A DNA stretch of 64,000 nt from Panax quinquefolius (lineage: Eukaryota; Streptophyta; Magnoliopsida; Apiales; Araliaceae), in NCBI GenBank assembly GCA_020205615.1, contig CM035153.1, forward strand, positions 80,985,853 through 81,049,852, in the 5' to 3' direction. Position numbers and translations under genes: made by a program. Positions within the stretch are counted from its first letter, which is position 1. Each line of letters begins with the position of its first letter. Positions 35,227 to 48,702 of the stretch are shown here, one piece after another. Below the pieces are notes generated by a model that ran no database searches, was not told the origin of the DNA, and worked only from the letters and a program-made list of their open reading frames with translations.

Positions 35227-36215
35227 TGTAATTTCGTAATTAAGCACACACAGAGGGTGGTGAATAGGTGTAAATACTTAGAAGTGATCTATAGTGGCCA
35301 ATTTTCAAAGTTTACTATAACATGCTATAATCGGATGGTCTATCCACGTCAAAGTATTAGTTATATTTTTAAATCATTATAAGCAGATGACTAATACTGT
35401 CCGTATTAGTGTAAAAAAAAATTCGACGTAAACAAAATCTGCGAGAATATAGAAGCTAAAAACAAAATCAAAACAACGATAAATCACACCGAGATTTTTT
35501 ACGTGGCTCTACCCCTATATCCTCTAGTCTAGTAGCCTAATCCACGTCCAATCCCAACTAGGATTTGAGACTCACTTTATTAAAATAACACTCGGTAATT
35601 ACAAAGTAAATAAAAACTCCCTGTTACAACGACAATCGATTGGACACCTCTGCCTTTCTTTGCACTTCTGCAACACCTCTCACCTCCGAGACATTGATAA
35701 CCGTTGAGCAATTTGAGTATTACTAAAATAAAAACCCAAGCCAATCTAGACTTGTATTACTATGCTTACAATAGATATTGAAATAAAGGATGCAAGAACA
35801 ACGTAAACCAAGACTAAAAGAATGATATGATAATTTGTATCTTGGATAGCTTGAAGAATTTACATTCGATAGTCTTGTCTTTCCAATGCCGAAAGCAAAG
35901 CGGTATATATATAAAGAAGATAGCAATGACTATGTAACGTTCCAATTCCTCCTGCAACGGCTAGTACTTTTTGATTGAAATAGAGATCAGCGTTACCAAT
36001 GACAACCTCAAGTAGATAAGGAAATAGAGATATGAAGAATTGATTAAAAATCAAATAATAGTTGAAAGAGTCCTATTAGCAATTAGCAAGATCCCTTAAA
36101 AATAACAATTACTATTTAGCATGTGACAAAATAATGACTCCATCAACTTTAAATAAGAATCCTTAATAAAACCAATTCTAAAACATCTCCCAAATACGTA
36201 TAAATTGGTAGCTCA

Positions 36216-36276
<61 letters not shown>

Positions 36277-36726
36277 AGGATAGAATCCCACAATTAAATA
36301 TGAGAAATTTAAGGAATATTAAGCAGATATTTAATCTCCTTAAAATACTCCAATTTGAATTAGTCTTCAAAGCAAATCGAGGATTGGACATATATTCTAT
36401 ATAAAAACTTAAAGCATGTGACAAAAATAACCAACTTGTTTTACTCATTCCAATACTACAATAACTTGCGTGAGCTAGGAAACAAAGTGATTACTCCATG
36501 CAATAACTCATGCAAACTATTATATATTATATAATTAATATTTGAATAACATTACCCAATGTGATTAATCCATGCAATAACCCATACAAACTATTATTTA
36601 TTATATAATTAATATGAATAAAAATATTTGAATAACATGACCCAATTAAAGAATAAGTCAATATAAAATCAATTAAGCCCATATAAATATTGTCATCATT
36701 AAAACCACAAAGTATATAAACCAACA
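35227..36726 (-). repeat. 5' LTR of copia F
   Basis: About 1500 bp; in element sense it begins TGTTGGTTTATATACTTTGT and ends ACGAAATTACA before the PBS. The outer boundary was chosen as the TG...CA pair consistent with common copia LTR starts containing TGATGACAA. The matching 3' LTR is absent because the element is truncated at 30614. Confidence 0.72.
36215..36272. repeat. (TA)n microsatellite in the copia F LTR
   Basis: Nearly pure TA run of about 58 bp with one interruption near 36224. Confidence 0.95.
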
Positions 36727-38403
36727 TTAAGGCTCCTTGATAGTGGATTTTATTATTGCAAGGTGTTTAGAGTTATTTAGATGACTTACATACCTAAAGG
36801 TTCAACACTATCTTCAATGTTTGATTTTATCTTTTAACACGCTTGAAACGATTTTTGAATGAAAATTATAGATCTTTAAAAATTGAATTAAACTAGGTTA
36901 TTAGATTCACTCTAGGATAATTTTGGAAATAATGGAGGGCCTAAATTCTATTTGATGAAGGTTGGAAAACAACGTTTCCCTTAAATGACACCAAAAAGCT
37001 TTTGTTAAATGAAAGCTAAAACAAAACATTTCCTTCAAATCAAATCCTTCGATGCATATGTTCAAAAAGACTCAAAGTTGCTTCCAAGATAATACATCCA
37101 CCATGACTTTGACGATTCTAGGATATAACACCCTAGATTCCACGATTTGACATTAAGAATCGACCCCTAGGTTATTTACGATTCGACTTAAAACTAGGAG
37201 ACGACACCATAAATTACATGACTTGACATTAGGAGGCGCTCTTAAGGTTACTTACATTTCACGACTTGACTATAGGAGGTGATATCCTAGATTTTCTCCA
37301 ATGACACAATTCATATAGGCACAACACAAACACGTACACACTTCACACCTCTCAAGGCATTTCATTTTTCAAAGGAAAACATTAAAAGCGGTAACCTTTT
37401 CTTCACGGAAGTCGGGGTGCCTAACATCTTTCTCTCACTTAAGCAAGCCTCGAAACTCTATAAATCTTGATTACAGACCAATTCTTGAGTCAAATAATGA
37501 GTCATCTCGATTATTAAAATCTAAAAAATCGAACGAGTTTGTACATCCATTTAAATCTTTACTCATTGGTGAATTTATCTAATTGACCTCCATTAAAATC
37601 AAACTTTCAAACGTTGTCAATTTTTCCAAAATCACCCTTAAAATCCTAATCTCTTAAAACTCATAAAAAACTTGGACAATGATCACTTAACAAGGCACGA
37701 CCTTTAGTCAAAAAAAGAAAAGCAAGAAAACATAGGCCAGAGCCCAAATCGTTTGTGCAAAAATGAGATTAAGAAAACAATGTTAATGATCTTATCTCTC
37801 AATTAAAAGTATAATCCTTTGAGAGTTGAGAAAGGGATAAAGTCATTGTCCAATTCTGGAAGAGACAATGAAAATTTAAAGGGAATAAGAAAATTAACGT
37901 TTATATTTAAATGAAAAAATCTAAATGAAAACTATAATAATTGTATATGAGCTATATATGAAAACTTGGTCAAGTCTCCACGGTAAAAAATTATAGATTG
38001 ATGAAATATCAATTTTTCTTATAAGCACATAATTTGTGCTCATCCCAAATATGCCTTTTTGTCAAATTTATAGAGACAAGTGTTTTTTGAGGGTTACTAA
38101 ACATTAAATTAAAATAATTTAAAATTTAATTTAAAATTCTTTTTTCCAATCAGCTTTTCACTCCACCGATAGATGAAAACGGTCATTTATTTAGAAGTAG
38201 TCAAGATAGCGATCTTGAAATAACTTAGGGTCAAATCACGAATCCAAAATAAATCTATCCAAACAAGGCCTTAAACCATGGCCCAATAGTATCTTCTTAG
38301 GTCATCTTAGCCCACCATAGGCTCACCCAAAAGGTCGTGACTTCAAGGTACTATTGGTAGTAACTTATTTTCTTATATGCACACAAAAATTTTCCCTATC
38401 TTT
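36727..38403. other. unassigned noncoding DNA with Ogre-LTR-like segment
   Basis: No coding domain was found. 37320-37480 resembles, on +, the late part of the E LTRs: a CA-rich stretch, GCGGTAACC, then GGGGTGCCTAACATCTTTC where E1 has GGGGTGCCTAACACCTTCC (44657). A ~40-bp tandem array precedes it (37103-37296). This suggests a diverged Ogre/Tat LTR. I see nothing recognisable in 36732-37100 or 37490-38400. Confidence 0.5.
37103..37296 (+). repeat. diverged ~40-bp tandem repeat
   Basis: Five units beginning ACGAYTTGACATTAGGAGG-like at 37103, 37142, 37178, 37218 and 37261. Spacing is 36-43 bp and units are clearly diverged. Confidence 0.75.
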
Positions 38404-39360
38404 ACGTCGACGTCGGGATTTTTATTTGTCCATTTCATTTCTTTGTCTTTTGGTGTTCTCATTTTAGGTGAGAATTTTTGAAAAAAAAGTTTGAAAAGGT
38501 TCAAAATATATGATTTGATTATTAGAGTAGCCGGTTGGTATTTTTAAATGGTTGCACCAACTCAACCGAGAAAAGGTTTTCACAAAGACCTAATGTTTTT
38601 GACCTTTGTTTAAGCTGGTGCGAGAAACCAAGAGATTCGTTAGGGTCGGGGGCTTGATTAAGCAAAGTGAATGTGTTAGGCACCCAGACTTCCGTGATAA
38701 CACAGTTACCGTCATTTTTCATTAAACTTTTATACGTGTATGTGTGTGTGTGTGTGTTGGGCCTATGTGTAATTGTTTAGAAGTAGTGTCATGCCTCGTT
38801 TGCACTTATATACAAAGGGTTTGACTTTTGTATAAAAGTTCAATTTAACTAGATATAGCGGTGAAGTTTTGTAAAAGCAGGTTTTTCAAACCCTTATGCT
38901 CAATAGTAATTAAGGCCTTGGATACTTCCATTTTATTATATGTTCGACTTGATTGTTTTTTATTTTTGAGATGCGAGGCATCTTGAGAAAATAAGATATA
39001 TAGCGGTCTTAGAACTCCTTGTCTTGCATTGAGAGCCATCTAAGGATATCCGCATAACAGTAGATAATTTATAAGCTAGTGCGGTACAAAATATCCATCA
39101 CGGAACCGAATCTAGATTCGAAAGTTGAATCTGTGATCACATGATTAACCTAGGCTCACATGAGAGAGTAATATATACAAAAGCTAGAAAAGAACTAGAT
39201 TTGAATAAATCTAAACCATTTTAGCTTCAACGGTTCTAGTTTAGTCACTTTTGAACAGGTTAATGTTAGAAGTAGCGATTTAGGCAAATCTAGCCCGCAG
39301 ATGAAAGATTAAATATCTACATTATGAAATCGGTTAAAGCATATATTTGTATAAAAATGG

Positions 39361-39732
39361 TAAATATATATATAAGTATATAGATATATATGGACGATCA
39401 ATGACCACTTAAGTAAACTCGAATGAGATTTTGAAATGTAAATATATATATATAAGCGGTAAATGGCTCTGAAAGCAAACTCCGGGCCGTATACATGAAT
39501 GTAAATATATATATATATAAGTGGTAAATGGTCATGAAGTAAACTCTGTGCCTAATCGAAATGTAAATATATATATATATATATATATAACTTTGTAAAC
39601 GCATCGGATATTATATCCAGCTCATCGAATCTGAGTTTGATATATATATATATATAAGTAGTAAAAAGCCATGATTGAAGATCCAGCACACCCACTAAAC
39701 ACGACTCTCAACGTTAGTAGATATATATATGT
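39361..39732 (-). repeat. composite (TA)n array of E3
   Basis: Short TA runs at about 39365, 39440, 39503, 39565, 39640 and 39721 are spaced 62-81 bp apart. They are joined by related spacers of the type AAGTGGTAAATGGTCATGAA. So TA runs are part of a larger tandem unit. Confidence 0.85.
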
Positions 39733-40385
39733 AAGTAGTTGAAAGCTTAAAATTTTGAAAAATCTTACTATGAAACGCCAAGAAGACTTGAGATAGCTTT
39801 TGATGCCTAAAACTCGGTTTCCACCAAGGTTAAACTTTAGTATGTTATAAAACACAAGCTTACAAGTGTTTAGAAAGAAGAATCACTTAGTTTAGAGCAC
39901 TCAGCAGGAGTTATGTTGAAATGGACGGAGTTTTCTCCTTTTTTCTTTTTTCTTTAAATGAAATGCCAAGAGCTTATATCTAAAGACTAGATGTACACGG
40001 TCAACCCCACGGCTTCAAGGGCTGCCCGGGCCATGCAGGTCCTATCATCTCGGCATGCGTACATTTGGGGGATGCTACATTCACTCGAACCTTCATAACT
40101 TTCAATTCGGACATCCGATAAAGGAGTGTTATACCTTTTAAACATCTTTGTTGTTGAGAGCTACACAATGAAATGGTATTAGAGGTTGTACGAAGTCGGG
40201 AAGATGGGTCTAAGACCAGATCTCCAAGTCTTTAAATTTTATCTGTTGTATTGTCTTGTGCGGTTGTCACTCGGGATTTGAGCTATGGTTCTTGTGGGAC
40301 ACCTTAGTACGCAGTGTGGATTTGAATTGTGTTGAGATGACGTTGATGTGATGTTGAGGTGGTAAAATAATAGTTTTGCCCCACC

Positions 40386-40656
40386 GAGGTTATCTTGACT
40401 TTTCTTGTGAGATGTAGCAGTCTTTTTTCGAGGGATATCTCTCGAGATTAGGTTTCGTGGATGTTGGATGTCCTAAGGGTTATCTCCGAAGTTGGATGGA
40501 CCTCCTGAGGGCTATCTCCGTGGTTAAAACCGACTTTTTCGTGGTTATCTCTGGAACTTGGACCTGGATCCCTAGGGGTTATCTCTAAGGTTGAACTGGA
40601 TCTCCTGGGGTTATCTCGGGGATTGAAACCGAGTCTCTGGGGTTATCTCTCGAGAT
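40386..40656 (-). repeat. ~33-bp tandem array with GAGATAACC core (E3)
   Basis: Eight GGTTATCTC-type cores at about 40388, 40434, 40479, 40511, 40544, 40578, 40610 and 40641; the last six are spaced 31-34 bp. On the minus strand each reads GAGATAACCC. E1 (42380-42540) and E2 (47450-47605) carry the same core in fewer copies. Confidence 0.85.
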
Positions 40657-42306
40657 TGAAAATTGGATCTCCCATGTGACGCCCCCAAAATAGGTCTACA
40701 CAACCCATTCTCGAAGTCGTCCAAATACATGGTACATAATTCAAATACAAACTTCATTTAAACAACTATTGAACTGCGTGCAAAATATGATAAAACATAA
40801 AGCGTGAGTTTTAATACAAATATTGTCTTGTAGACAATATCCAAACTCAAAATAAGTCCCCATTACAATTATTATCACACTATTTTATAGAATAGTGAGG
40901 ACTATTATAGCCACCATCTTGGACCATTAGTCCATTCCCCCACTAGTCCCGGCTATATTCTCATTTTCAAGAGAACAATGAAAGAAAAGGATTAGCTCAA
41001 CTAGCCCGAAGAAAGAATAATATGACTAAGATAATGTAGAATAAATTATCCTTAGTCCTCAGCAAAGATGTAAAACCGATAGAATACAATAGAAAACAAG
41101 TTTAGATTAACAAGCGCAACGGAACAAGCAATCTATTAGAAGAGTCAAGTAGGCGTGATGTCTACTATCTACTATGATTTAAAAGTTCATCATCAATATT
41201 TTATCTACGTAATACAACTCAATAAATATTTCACATCATCGAATTATCCATGCACTATGGGCCAAGGATATTCGTTAGTATCACCGATGGTCATAATCAT
41301 GCCAAACAATTTGTCCATCTATGCACTACTGTGCCAAAGAGGACTTTCACCCCATCATTTTTACGTAACATTACTGGTCATGATTATACCAATACATAAT
41401 TCACGGTCATAATCATACCAATCAATAGTCCATCTATGCACTACGGGCTAAAGATGACTTTCACCACAATATAAGCATGAGGATGATGACAATGATATAA
41501 GAAATAAATCAAGTGAGATCAATAATAAATATTAAAGATTTATAATTCAATTTATCCGAGTTTAAGAATGTCCAAATTGTCAACATGATAATTAATTTTG
41601 GAGTAAAATTCAATAATGATATTCATGTATCAAAAATAATTTGGATGTAAAAAGAAATCAATTTTGTCGTGAATGGTACCCCAAGTGAATAGTACCCATT
41701 TGAATAATACCCCGTGAATAGTACTGACATGAAAAGATTAAAATTTAATAAGAAAGTTTAGAAAAATATTTCAAAATTGAAACGATACTAGATGAAGCGT
41801 AAAATTTAATGATATTCTACTAATTTAGGGAGTATAGAAGCAATACTTATCAAAATAAGTGCAGATTTATGAATATAAAAGCGAAATAATATTACTTACA
41901 TACTATAGAGTATGGAAGAAAATAATATTTCTTCACGAATATTAAACGAAAATAACATCCCTTACCTTAGTAGGAGAGTAATTTTGACTAGTGTAGTGGA
42001 GATATTCTTGAAGAAACTTACACTATTTGCTACGCTCAAAGTATCCTTATACTAGAAAAAATACGCACAATATTTTAGAAGAAAAATTCTCTTATTACGG
42101 TGTGATTTTTATTTATTAACTACGCATCCTATTTATAGGAGAATAGCGAAATCGCTTTATTTAAAAGAAAATCACGAACAAATAGTAAGGAATTCACGGA
42201 TGATTTCACCGGGCGCAATTCTCATTGATTATCTAATTTTTACTATTCATTATTGTGCAATAAAATATTCTAATAAAATAAAACTTTATATAAAATATAA
42301 TATATT

Positions 42307-43619
42307 TGTAGACACTTGAAATTTTACGCACGCTTTACATCGACATCAGAGAGGGCGATTCGTCTCTTCGAGAGATAACCACGGAAGGCGGCTCACATCC
42401 ATTTCGGATACTACCAAAATTTCAAGCTCAAAACCCGTGAAACACACCAGGAACATCATTTCCAACCGGAACACACACACCTGAAGGATCATTTCCAACC
42501 CCGGAGATAACCCCGAGTTTTGTGTCTGGCGATAACCCCAAGGAATGTCTTGTTGCGATTCTATGATAACTTCATAAATGCTTGTTTCAAATGCATGCTA
42601 TCATCTTCAATCTCAGACCTCCTGCCGAGGCACTCATACCTCAAACCCGGAGCTAACACTAGGCGGGCAGGCTGCTCGACAAGATGACATTGTGGCATAC
42701 AAACAAGTAGTCCAATCTTAGATGTAACCACGAGCAACGTCTGCTTTCATCTCAAAGCCGTGATAACCCGGTGAAGAGTCAAACGTCATCTTGTCACCTC
42801 AACACCTACGCGTCATCTTAAAACTTCATACATACATACCTATAACGATGTCCCACAAGAACCGAGGAGTGACAATCCCGAGTGACTATTATTACGCGTG
42901 GCAACACACCGGATAGAATTTGAAGCTTGAAGACCATGGGCATGGTCCCCTCTTCCTGACTTCGTACAACCTCTAATCCATGTCATTGTGTAACTCTCGA
43001 CACAAGCGGCCGAAGAAGGTCACACATACCTCGTTCGGATGCTCGGATTGAAGTTCTGCAAGTTCGAGCGGATATTACAATGTACCAATGCATGAGTACA
43101 CGTGCTTGAGATGACGGGACCCACGAAGCCGGGGACACCTTGACCCGATCGCAGTGCAAGCTGCGACTATCGTAGGGTACACTCATGGCCATCGATCTAT
43201 AAATATAGACCTTGGGCGACCATTTTGAGAGAAAAAAAGAAAAGCGAGGAAGCCCTATCCGGTTTGCTCTGTACACACCCATATTGAGTGTTTCCTCATT
43301 CTAAACATCTGTTAGCTCACATATAGCTATATTTTTATCCGACGGGAGCCGAGTGTTTATCCATATAGAGTCATAGAAGCCTACATTGGCATCCCAACGT
43401 AAACCTTCTCACATTCTATAAAGCCTTTTTTTCATATATTAGCACTTTGTTATACACATTGAGAGTCGTGTTGTGTATGCGTTTTCCGGACTTCTATCCG
43501 TGGTTTACATTTCATCCTGTATATATATATATACTTATATATGTATATATTTTATATATGGACTAACATTATCGAGTTATGCCTCGATTGAGCTGAACTT
43601 ATGTGCGAGCGTTTACTTG

Positions 43620-43667
<48 letters not shown>

Positions 43668-43736
43668 CATATATATATATAAGCGTTGTCGACATATCTC
43701 GATGAGCACTGGATTTTATATCAGGAGCATTTACTT

Positions 43737-43778
<42 letters not shown>

Positions 43779-44022
43779 GTTGTCGGATATTTCAGATGAG
43801 CACGGATTTACATATCGGTGCATTTATTGCTTTTTTATATATATATATATATATATATTTACATTTCATCACGCTGGAGTTTACTTACGTGGCGGTTGAT
43901 CACTACGACTTTATTTACATTTCGTCACCGCCTGGAGTTTACTTTGTGGCGATTGATTGCATTACTACTTTATTTACTTTTCTCGATCCCCATGGAGTTT
44001 CTTCGTGGTGGTTGATCATGTC

Positions 44023-44066
<44 letters not shown>

Positions 44067-44954
44067 ACTTTTATATATTTACATTTAGATCCCCTATGGA
44101 GTTGCTTTTCATGGTGGTTGATCACGTCTGTATATATATATTTACACCTTTTATATATATAAGCGCCATCGCTTTCCATACAAACTGCAGTATCATGTGA
44201 GCCTAGGAATTATGTGATCACTGATTGATCTCTTTGAATCTAGATTGATTCCGTGATGGATATTTTTCAATTTATAAGCACTTGTACATTATTTACTGAT
44301 GTTCGAATTTCCTTGGATGGTCATTGCCCATGAGGAGTTCTAAGATCGCCAGATATTATTTTCTCAAGATGCTTCAGCATCTCGAAAAATAAAAGCAAAA
44401 CAATAGAACATTTAATAATAAAATGAAAGTATGAAAAGGTCTCAATTCCTATTGAGCATGTGGTTTGAAAACCTCTTTTTATAAAACTTCATTGCTATAT
44501 CTTGCTTAAAGCTGAATTTTTCTATAAATTCAAACCTTTTTTATATATAGGTGCGAACGAGGCCTCGCACTACTTTCAAATAATTGCACATTGACACACA
44601 CACACACACATTCATACAACAGTTTCTTGAAAAGTGGCGGTCACCATGGCAACACGAATGTCGAGGGGTGCCTAACACCTTCCCTCAAAGATAATCAAGC
44701 CCCCGAACTCAAATGAATCTCGGTTTCACACGGCCAGGTTTAGCAAAGTGTCATATCACTAGGTCAATGTGCAAACCTTTTGGTTGCATTAGTGCAACCG
44801 ATTAAATACACCAATCGACGACTCTTAAAGTCAAAAAGTTGACATTATACATGTCGGACCTTTTTCACTTGTTTTTTCAAACAAATCTCACATTAACATG
44901 AGAACACCAAAGAACAAGTAATGTAAAAGGACATTAAAAATCCCGACGTCGACA
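42307..44954 (+). mobile_element. solo LTR E1, Ogre/Tat-like
   Basis: 2648-bp LTR from TGTAGACACTTG to CCCGACGTCGACA, flanked by the 5-bp TSD ATATT at 42302-42306 and 44955-44959 (the target is AT-rich, so the TSD alone is weak). It is inserted in Tekay LTR3, whose sequence continues on both sides. TATA box TATAAATA lies at 43198-43205. Tandem GATAACC cores lie at 42380-42540, TA arrays at 43520-44161, (CA)n at 44596-44610. Confidence 0.87.
43520..44161 (+). repeat. TA arrays in solo LTR E1
   Basis: TA runs at 43520-43559, 43624-43681, 43742-43776, 43836-43858, 44027-44062 and 44131-44161. Spacers share words such as GAGTTTACTT and GGTGGTTGATCA. Apparent ORFs rich in Tyr-Ile here are artefacts of TA. 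Confidence 0.93.
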
Positions 44955-45505
44955 ATATTCTATTTATAATCTAACAAAATGAATAACTTTATATATAATA
45001 TAAAAAGTATTACATTTTATATAAAAAGTTTTACATTTTATTACTATTATAATAATAATAAAATCAAACCGAGAAAACTTTCACCCCGGCGATTTTAAAA
45101 ATGAGTAAGTGGAGGTTCATGTACTAAGCCAAACTTACAACAAATAATTCATGAAAAACCCTATATTTATATCAAAAATTGAATAAATATTTACCATAAA
45201 TCACCTATCTTCAATAAACACATTTTTAATCTTTCAACAATTATTCATCATTAATATTATAACTCACAATATTGACAACTAGATCATTCCTAGGAAAGAA
45301 GGGCATTTTCGATAAGGATTTCTCCTTATTGGCGTGTAATTAAATAACCTAACCCCATTCCTCGATAGAACTTTCTAGACATTGTCAATAATGCAAATAA
45401 TAATATGAATAATTGTGTCATCTCAATTATTAATTTAATAATATAAAATATTATGCACGATGATAATCTTGTGACAATAATTAAATCAATAATATGAGAT
45501 GTAGA

Positions 45506-47394
45506 TGAAAGTAGTATGCACACAAGCCAATCATGTTTGATGATAAAGCATATACTTTGTAACAATCTTATTCATTTATTAATAAAAAGTATTAATTTAT
45601 TAAAGGCTTTTAATTATCTACATGATCTTTGTTTTTATAATATGTGATAAACCCATAGTTTTAAGCAATGCTTTTAGAATAATGATGATGATCATTCTAA
45701 TGAGATCTAAATTCTTAGAAAGCTTAAAACTAAAATAGTTCCCAATCGTTGGATTACTAAATTGGGGATTAGTAAATCCGGATAGATTGGTACATATGTA
45801 TTGCTTGCTCATTGGATGAGGATGATTGATCTCATGATCATTTGTGTGGAGACACTAAAGCAAGTATGTAGGTGCTTATTAGAGAATAAGTTCAATTGAG
45901 CATTGGCTCGCTAAGGAATACCTAATGGAGTTTTATTTGCTGTCAATAGGAATTCTGTAGTGATAGTAGTACAAGTAATCCTTGGACTTGAGATCATCAT
46001 AGTATCTTGTGTATGATGAGTTATACTTTGACTTATTCCTTAAGACCCTTAGGGTATATCAAAGGGTATGCTTGGGTATAATAAGTTATATATGGAGATA
46101 ATGTATGATCAATAAAGAATCTACCACTTCTAATAAAAGAAGAGAAATGTCTATGTGATTCGATAAATGACAACCCAGTAGTCCTTGGTTAAGTTAAGAG
46201 AATGAAATTAGAAAGGAGTTTCTAATTTGCATTATTTGGAGTTGTGCATTTAAGGATCGAAATACATATAATTAAATAAAATAAGACTTGAAAGAAATTC
46301 CATGTCTTATATTTAATTGGGACATTGTATGGTGGAAGGATTGAATTGTATGCAGTAACTATTTACTCAAAGGTTCTTTTATGATTAATGTTGAAATCTA
46401 TATTATACGGAAAGTCGTTGATCGCTAGGGAGGCTTATCCCTATTGTAGAATAAATATTATTTATTTAAATAAATTAATTATTTAATTTATTTATTTAAA
46501 TAAGATTAGAATTATTCTAATTGATTTATTCACAATAGGTTTAATATGGAGAACCTAAAGGGTCACACCATAAAAGGAAGAATAATTATTTAAGAAGTTA
46601 ATGGCATAATCGTAATAATATGTTATGTATATTTAATTTAATCTATGGTGATAGAATAAATTAAGTAGCTTAATATTTATTATTTAATATTTTAGAAATA
46701 TTAAATATAAATTAATAAGAGGAGTCTTATTAATATTATTACAATTATTATTATTTTAATTTCTAAAAGAGTTTAGGAATTAATTTAATATAAGTACTCT
46801 CATTTATTCCTAATTGGATTAGGAAGGAAAATTAGTTAAAGGAGTTTTAATTAATTATCCCTAATAAGATTAGGGAGCTTAATTAATTAAAAGATTTTAA
46901 TTAGTTAAATAAAACCCAATTCCTTAATTGTTAAGATGGGTTGCCCACATCTATAAATAAGAGGAGTCTTATTATGGGTAAATGGGGTTGTTGATTTTTT
47001 TTCAACATCGACATAATTCCAATTGTTGGGAGAGTACACTCTTTCTATAGAGATAGAAAAACTAGGGTTTAGCCAACCATCCCTTCTTCTTGAATCATTA
47101 TTCTTTCTTGGTGGATCACCTCTAGAGGCCAAACATATGGGTGGCTAACGTTGATCAAAGGAAGGAACCAAACCCGGTGGATTCAAGTTGAACGCGAAAG
47201 GATTTGGAGGTGAACTTGTACCTGAGGAAGCTCGATCTTCAAGGGTATGATTTTATTCTTTATCTTTTCGTTTAATTAATAATTATGCATAAAGGGTGAT
47301 CCGGGTATATGGTTTGTAAATTTTAAAACTCGATTTTTACACGCCCGCAATTTTATGCAATTTGATTGCGTTCTTGAATATTACAAACCTAACG
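45506..47394 (+). mobile_element. solo LTR C3 of the copia C family
   Basis: About 1.89-kb LTR (TGAAAGTAGT to CCTAAC) inserted six bases into the E2 LTR. Left flank GTAGA (45501-45505) and right flank GTGAGA (47396-47401) are an imperfect TSD, consistent with the E2 start TGTAGACAC. TATA box at 46952-46959; hairpins at 46505, 46807 and 46858. The last base or two of the right end are uncertain. Confidence 0.88.
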
Positions 47395-48343
47395 GTGAGA
47401 CACTCAAAATTTTCTTTTCTGTTACTAACTATTCAGAGAGCAAAAGCATCTTTTCACACTCCAGAGGTAATCACGGAAGACCACAACATCAATTCCAACC
47501 TCGAGATAACCACGAGTACTTTCGAGTCAATAGCATGACAATCTCGGAGATAACCACAGGAAAAACACCGCTACAACCTGTATACGAAAACCGGAGATAA
47601 CCGGGAAGGGAAAATAGTCATTTTGCCAACTCAACTTGATTCAAACCAAATACACTCATTTCAACTCATATTGCTTCAAAATAAGTCTCAAAAGAACCAT
47701 ATCTCAACTTTCGAGCACAAACAACGCAAAACATTTCAACGATTTGCTGACGGTGAGACCGGAAATGCTATTTCGATCATGGACCCATCTTCCGGAATAA
47801 AAAGGGCAAATCCCATGTCATTTAGTAACTCTCGACAAAAGCAAATCAAGATGGTCTTCTACACCTCGTTTAGATGCTCGGATTGAAGTTCGCAAGTTCG
47901 AGTGGACATCATCGCGATTGCAGTACCGTACTTCAAGATGACGGGACCGAGGAAACCCCGGAAAGCACTCGGGCGACGCAGCAGTGTATCTGAGGTCGCA
48001 GCAGTACACTATGACCATCGATTCTATATATATGGGGCTTGGGCTAGCCATTTTGAGAGAGAGAGAGGCGAGGAAGCCTTGTCCAATTTGCTCTATACAC
48101 ACCCATATTGAATGTTTCCTCATTTTAAACATCTGTTAGCTCACATATAGCTATATTTTTATCCGACGGGAGCCGAGTGATTATCCATATCGAGTCATAG
48201 AAGCTTTATATTAGAAGCCCACTAAAAGCCTTCTCACATTCTATAAAGCCTTCCTCTTCATCTTTGCACACACCTTTGTTATACACATTGAGAGTCGTGT
48301 TGTGTGCGTATTCGAACTTGATTCTGTGGTTTTCATTTACATC

Positions 48344-48344
<1 letters not shown>

Positions 48345-48403
<59 letters not shown>

Positions 48404-48474
48404 TTTATATATAGACTAACATTATCGAGTTATGCCTCGATTAAGCCTGAACTTATATGCGGGCGTTTACTTGC

Positions 48475-48518
<44 letters not shown>

Positions 48519-48640
48519 CATTATCAGAACATATCGATGAGCCTGAATTTTATATATCGGAGCATTTACATGCTTTTATATATATATACTTATATATTTA
48601 ATTGTTGTCGGGACACTGGATTTACATTCTGCGTTTATCG

Positions 48641-48699
<59 letters not shown>
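48345..48699 (+). repeat. TA arrays in the E2 LTR
   Basis: TA runs at about 48345-48413, 48478-48517, 48576-48598 and 48643-48699. Lengths differ from those of E1 at the equivalent positions. Confidence 0.93.

Positions 48700-48702
<3 letters not shown>

Larger units (their letters stand above)
38404..40674 (-). mobile_element. Ogre/Tat-like LTR E3, truncated
   Basis: Minus-strand homologue of E1 (42307-44954). It contains GTCGACGTCGGG at the inner end (38406-38417), a (GT)n at about 38741-38757, the GAATCTAGATT block (39106-39117), composite TA arrays (39365-39732) and a tandem array (40386-40656). The U3 start corresponding to TGTAGACAC is missing; the sequence stops where Tekay LTR3 starts at 40675. 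Confidence 0.78.
40675..45499 (-). mobile_element. Tekay-like LTR3, split by solo LTR E1
   Basis: Starts TGTGACGCCCCC (reverse complement of the GGGGCGTCACA end of LTR1) and matches LTR2 throughout: stem-loop modules 41250-41460, TATA box TATAAATA (minus) at 42130-42137. E1 interrupts it at 42307-44954; LTR3 resumes at 44960 with the TTTCTCCTTATTGGCG and CTTTCTAGACATTGTCAATA blocks shared with LTR2. About 500 bp of U3 are missing because E2 starts at 45500. No internal region is attached. Confidence 0.82.

Noticed and set aside
42983..43282. Open frame of 99 codons on the minus strand in E1
   Set aside because: Lies inside a solo LTR, antisense to its TATA region, and is not kept in E2 or E3.
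43473..44200. Open frames rich in Ile and Tyr (also at 48302-48749, 36149-36448 and 39398-39604)
   Set aside because: Pure products of (TA)n microsatellites, which are stop-free in the ATA/TAT frames.
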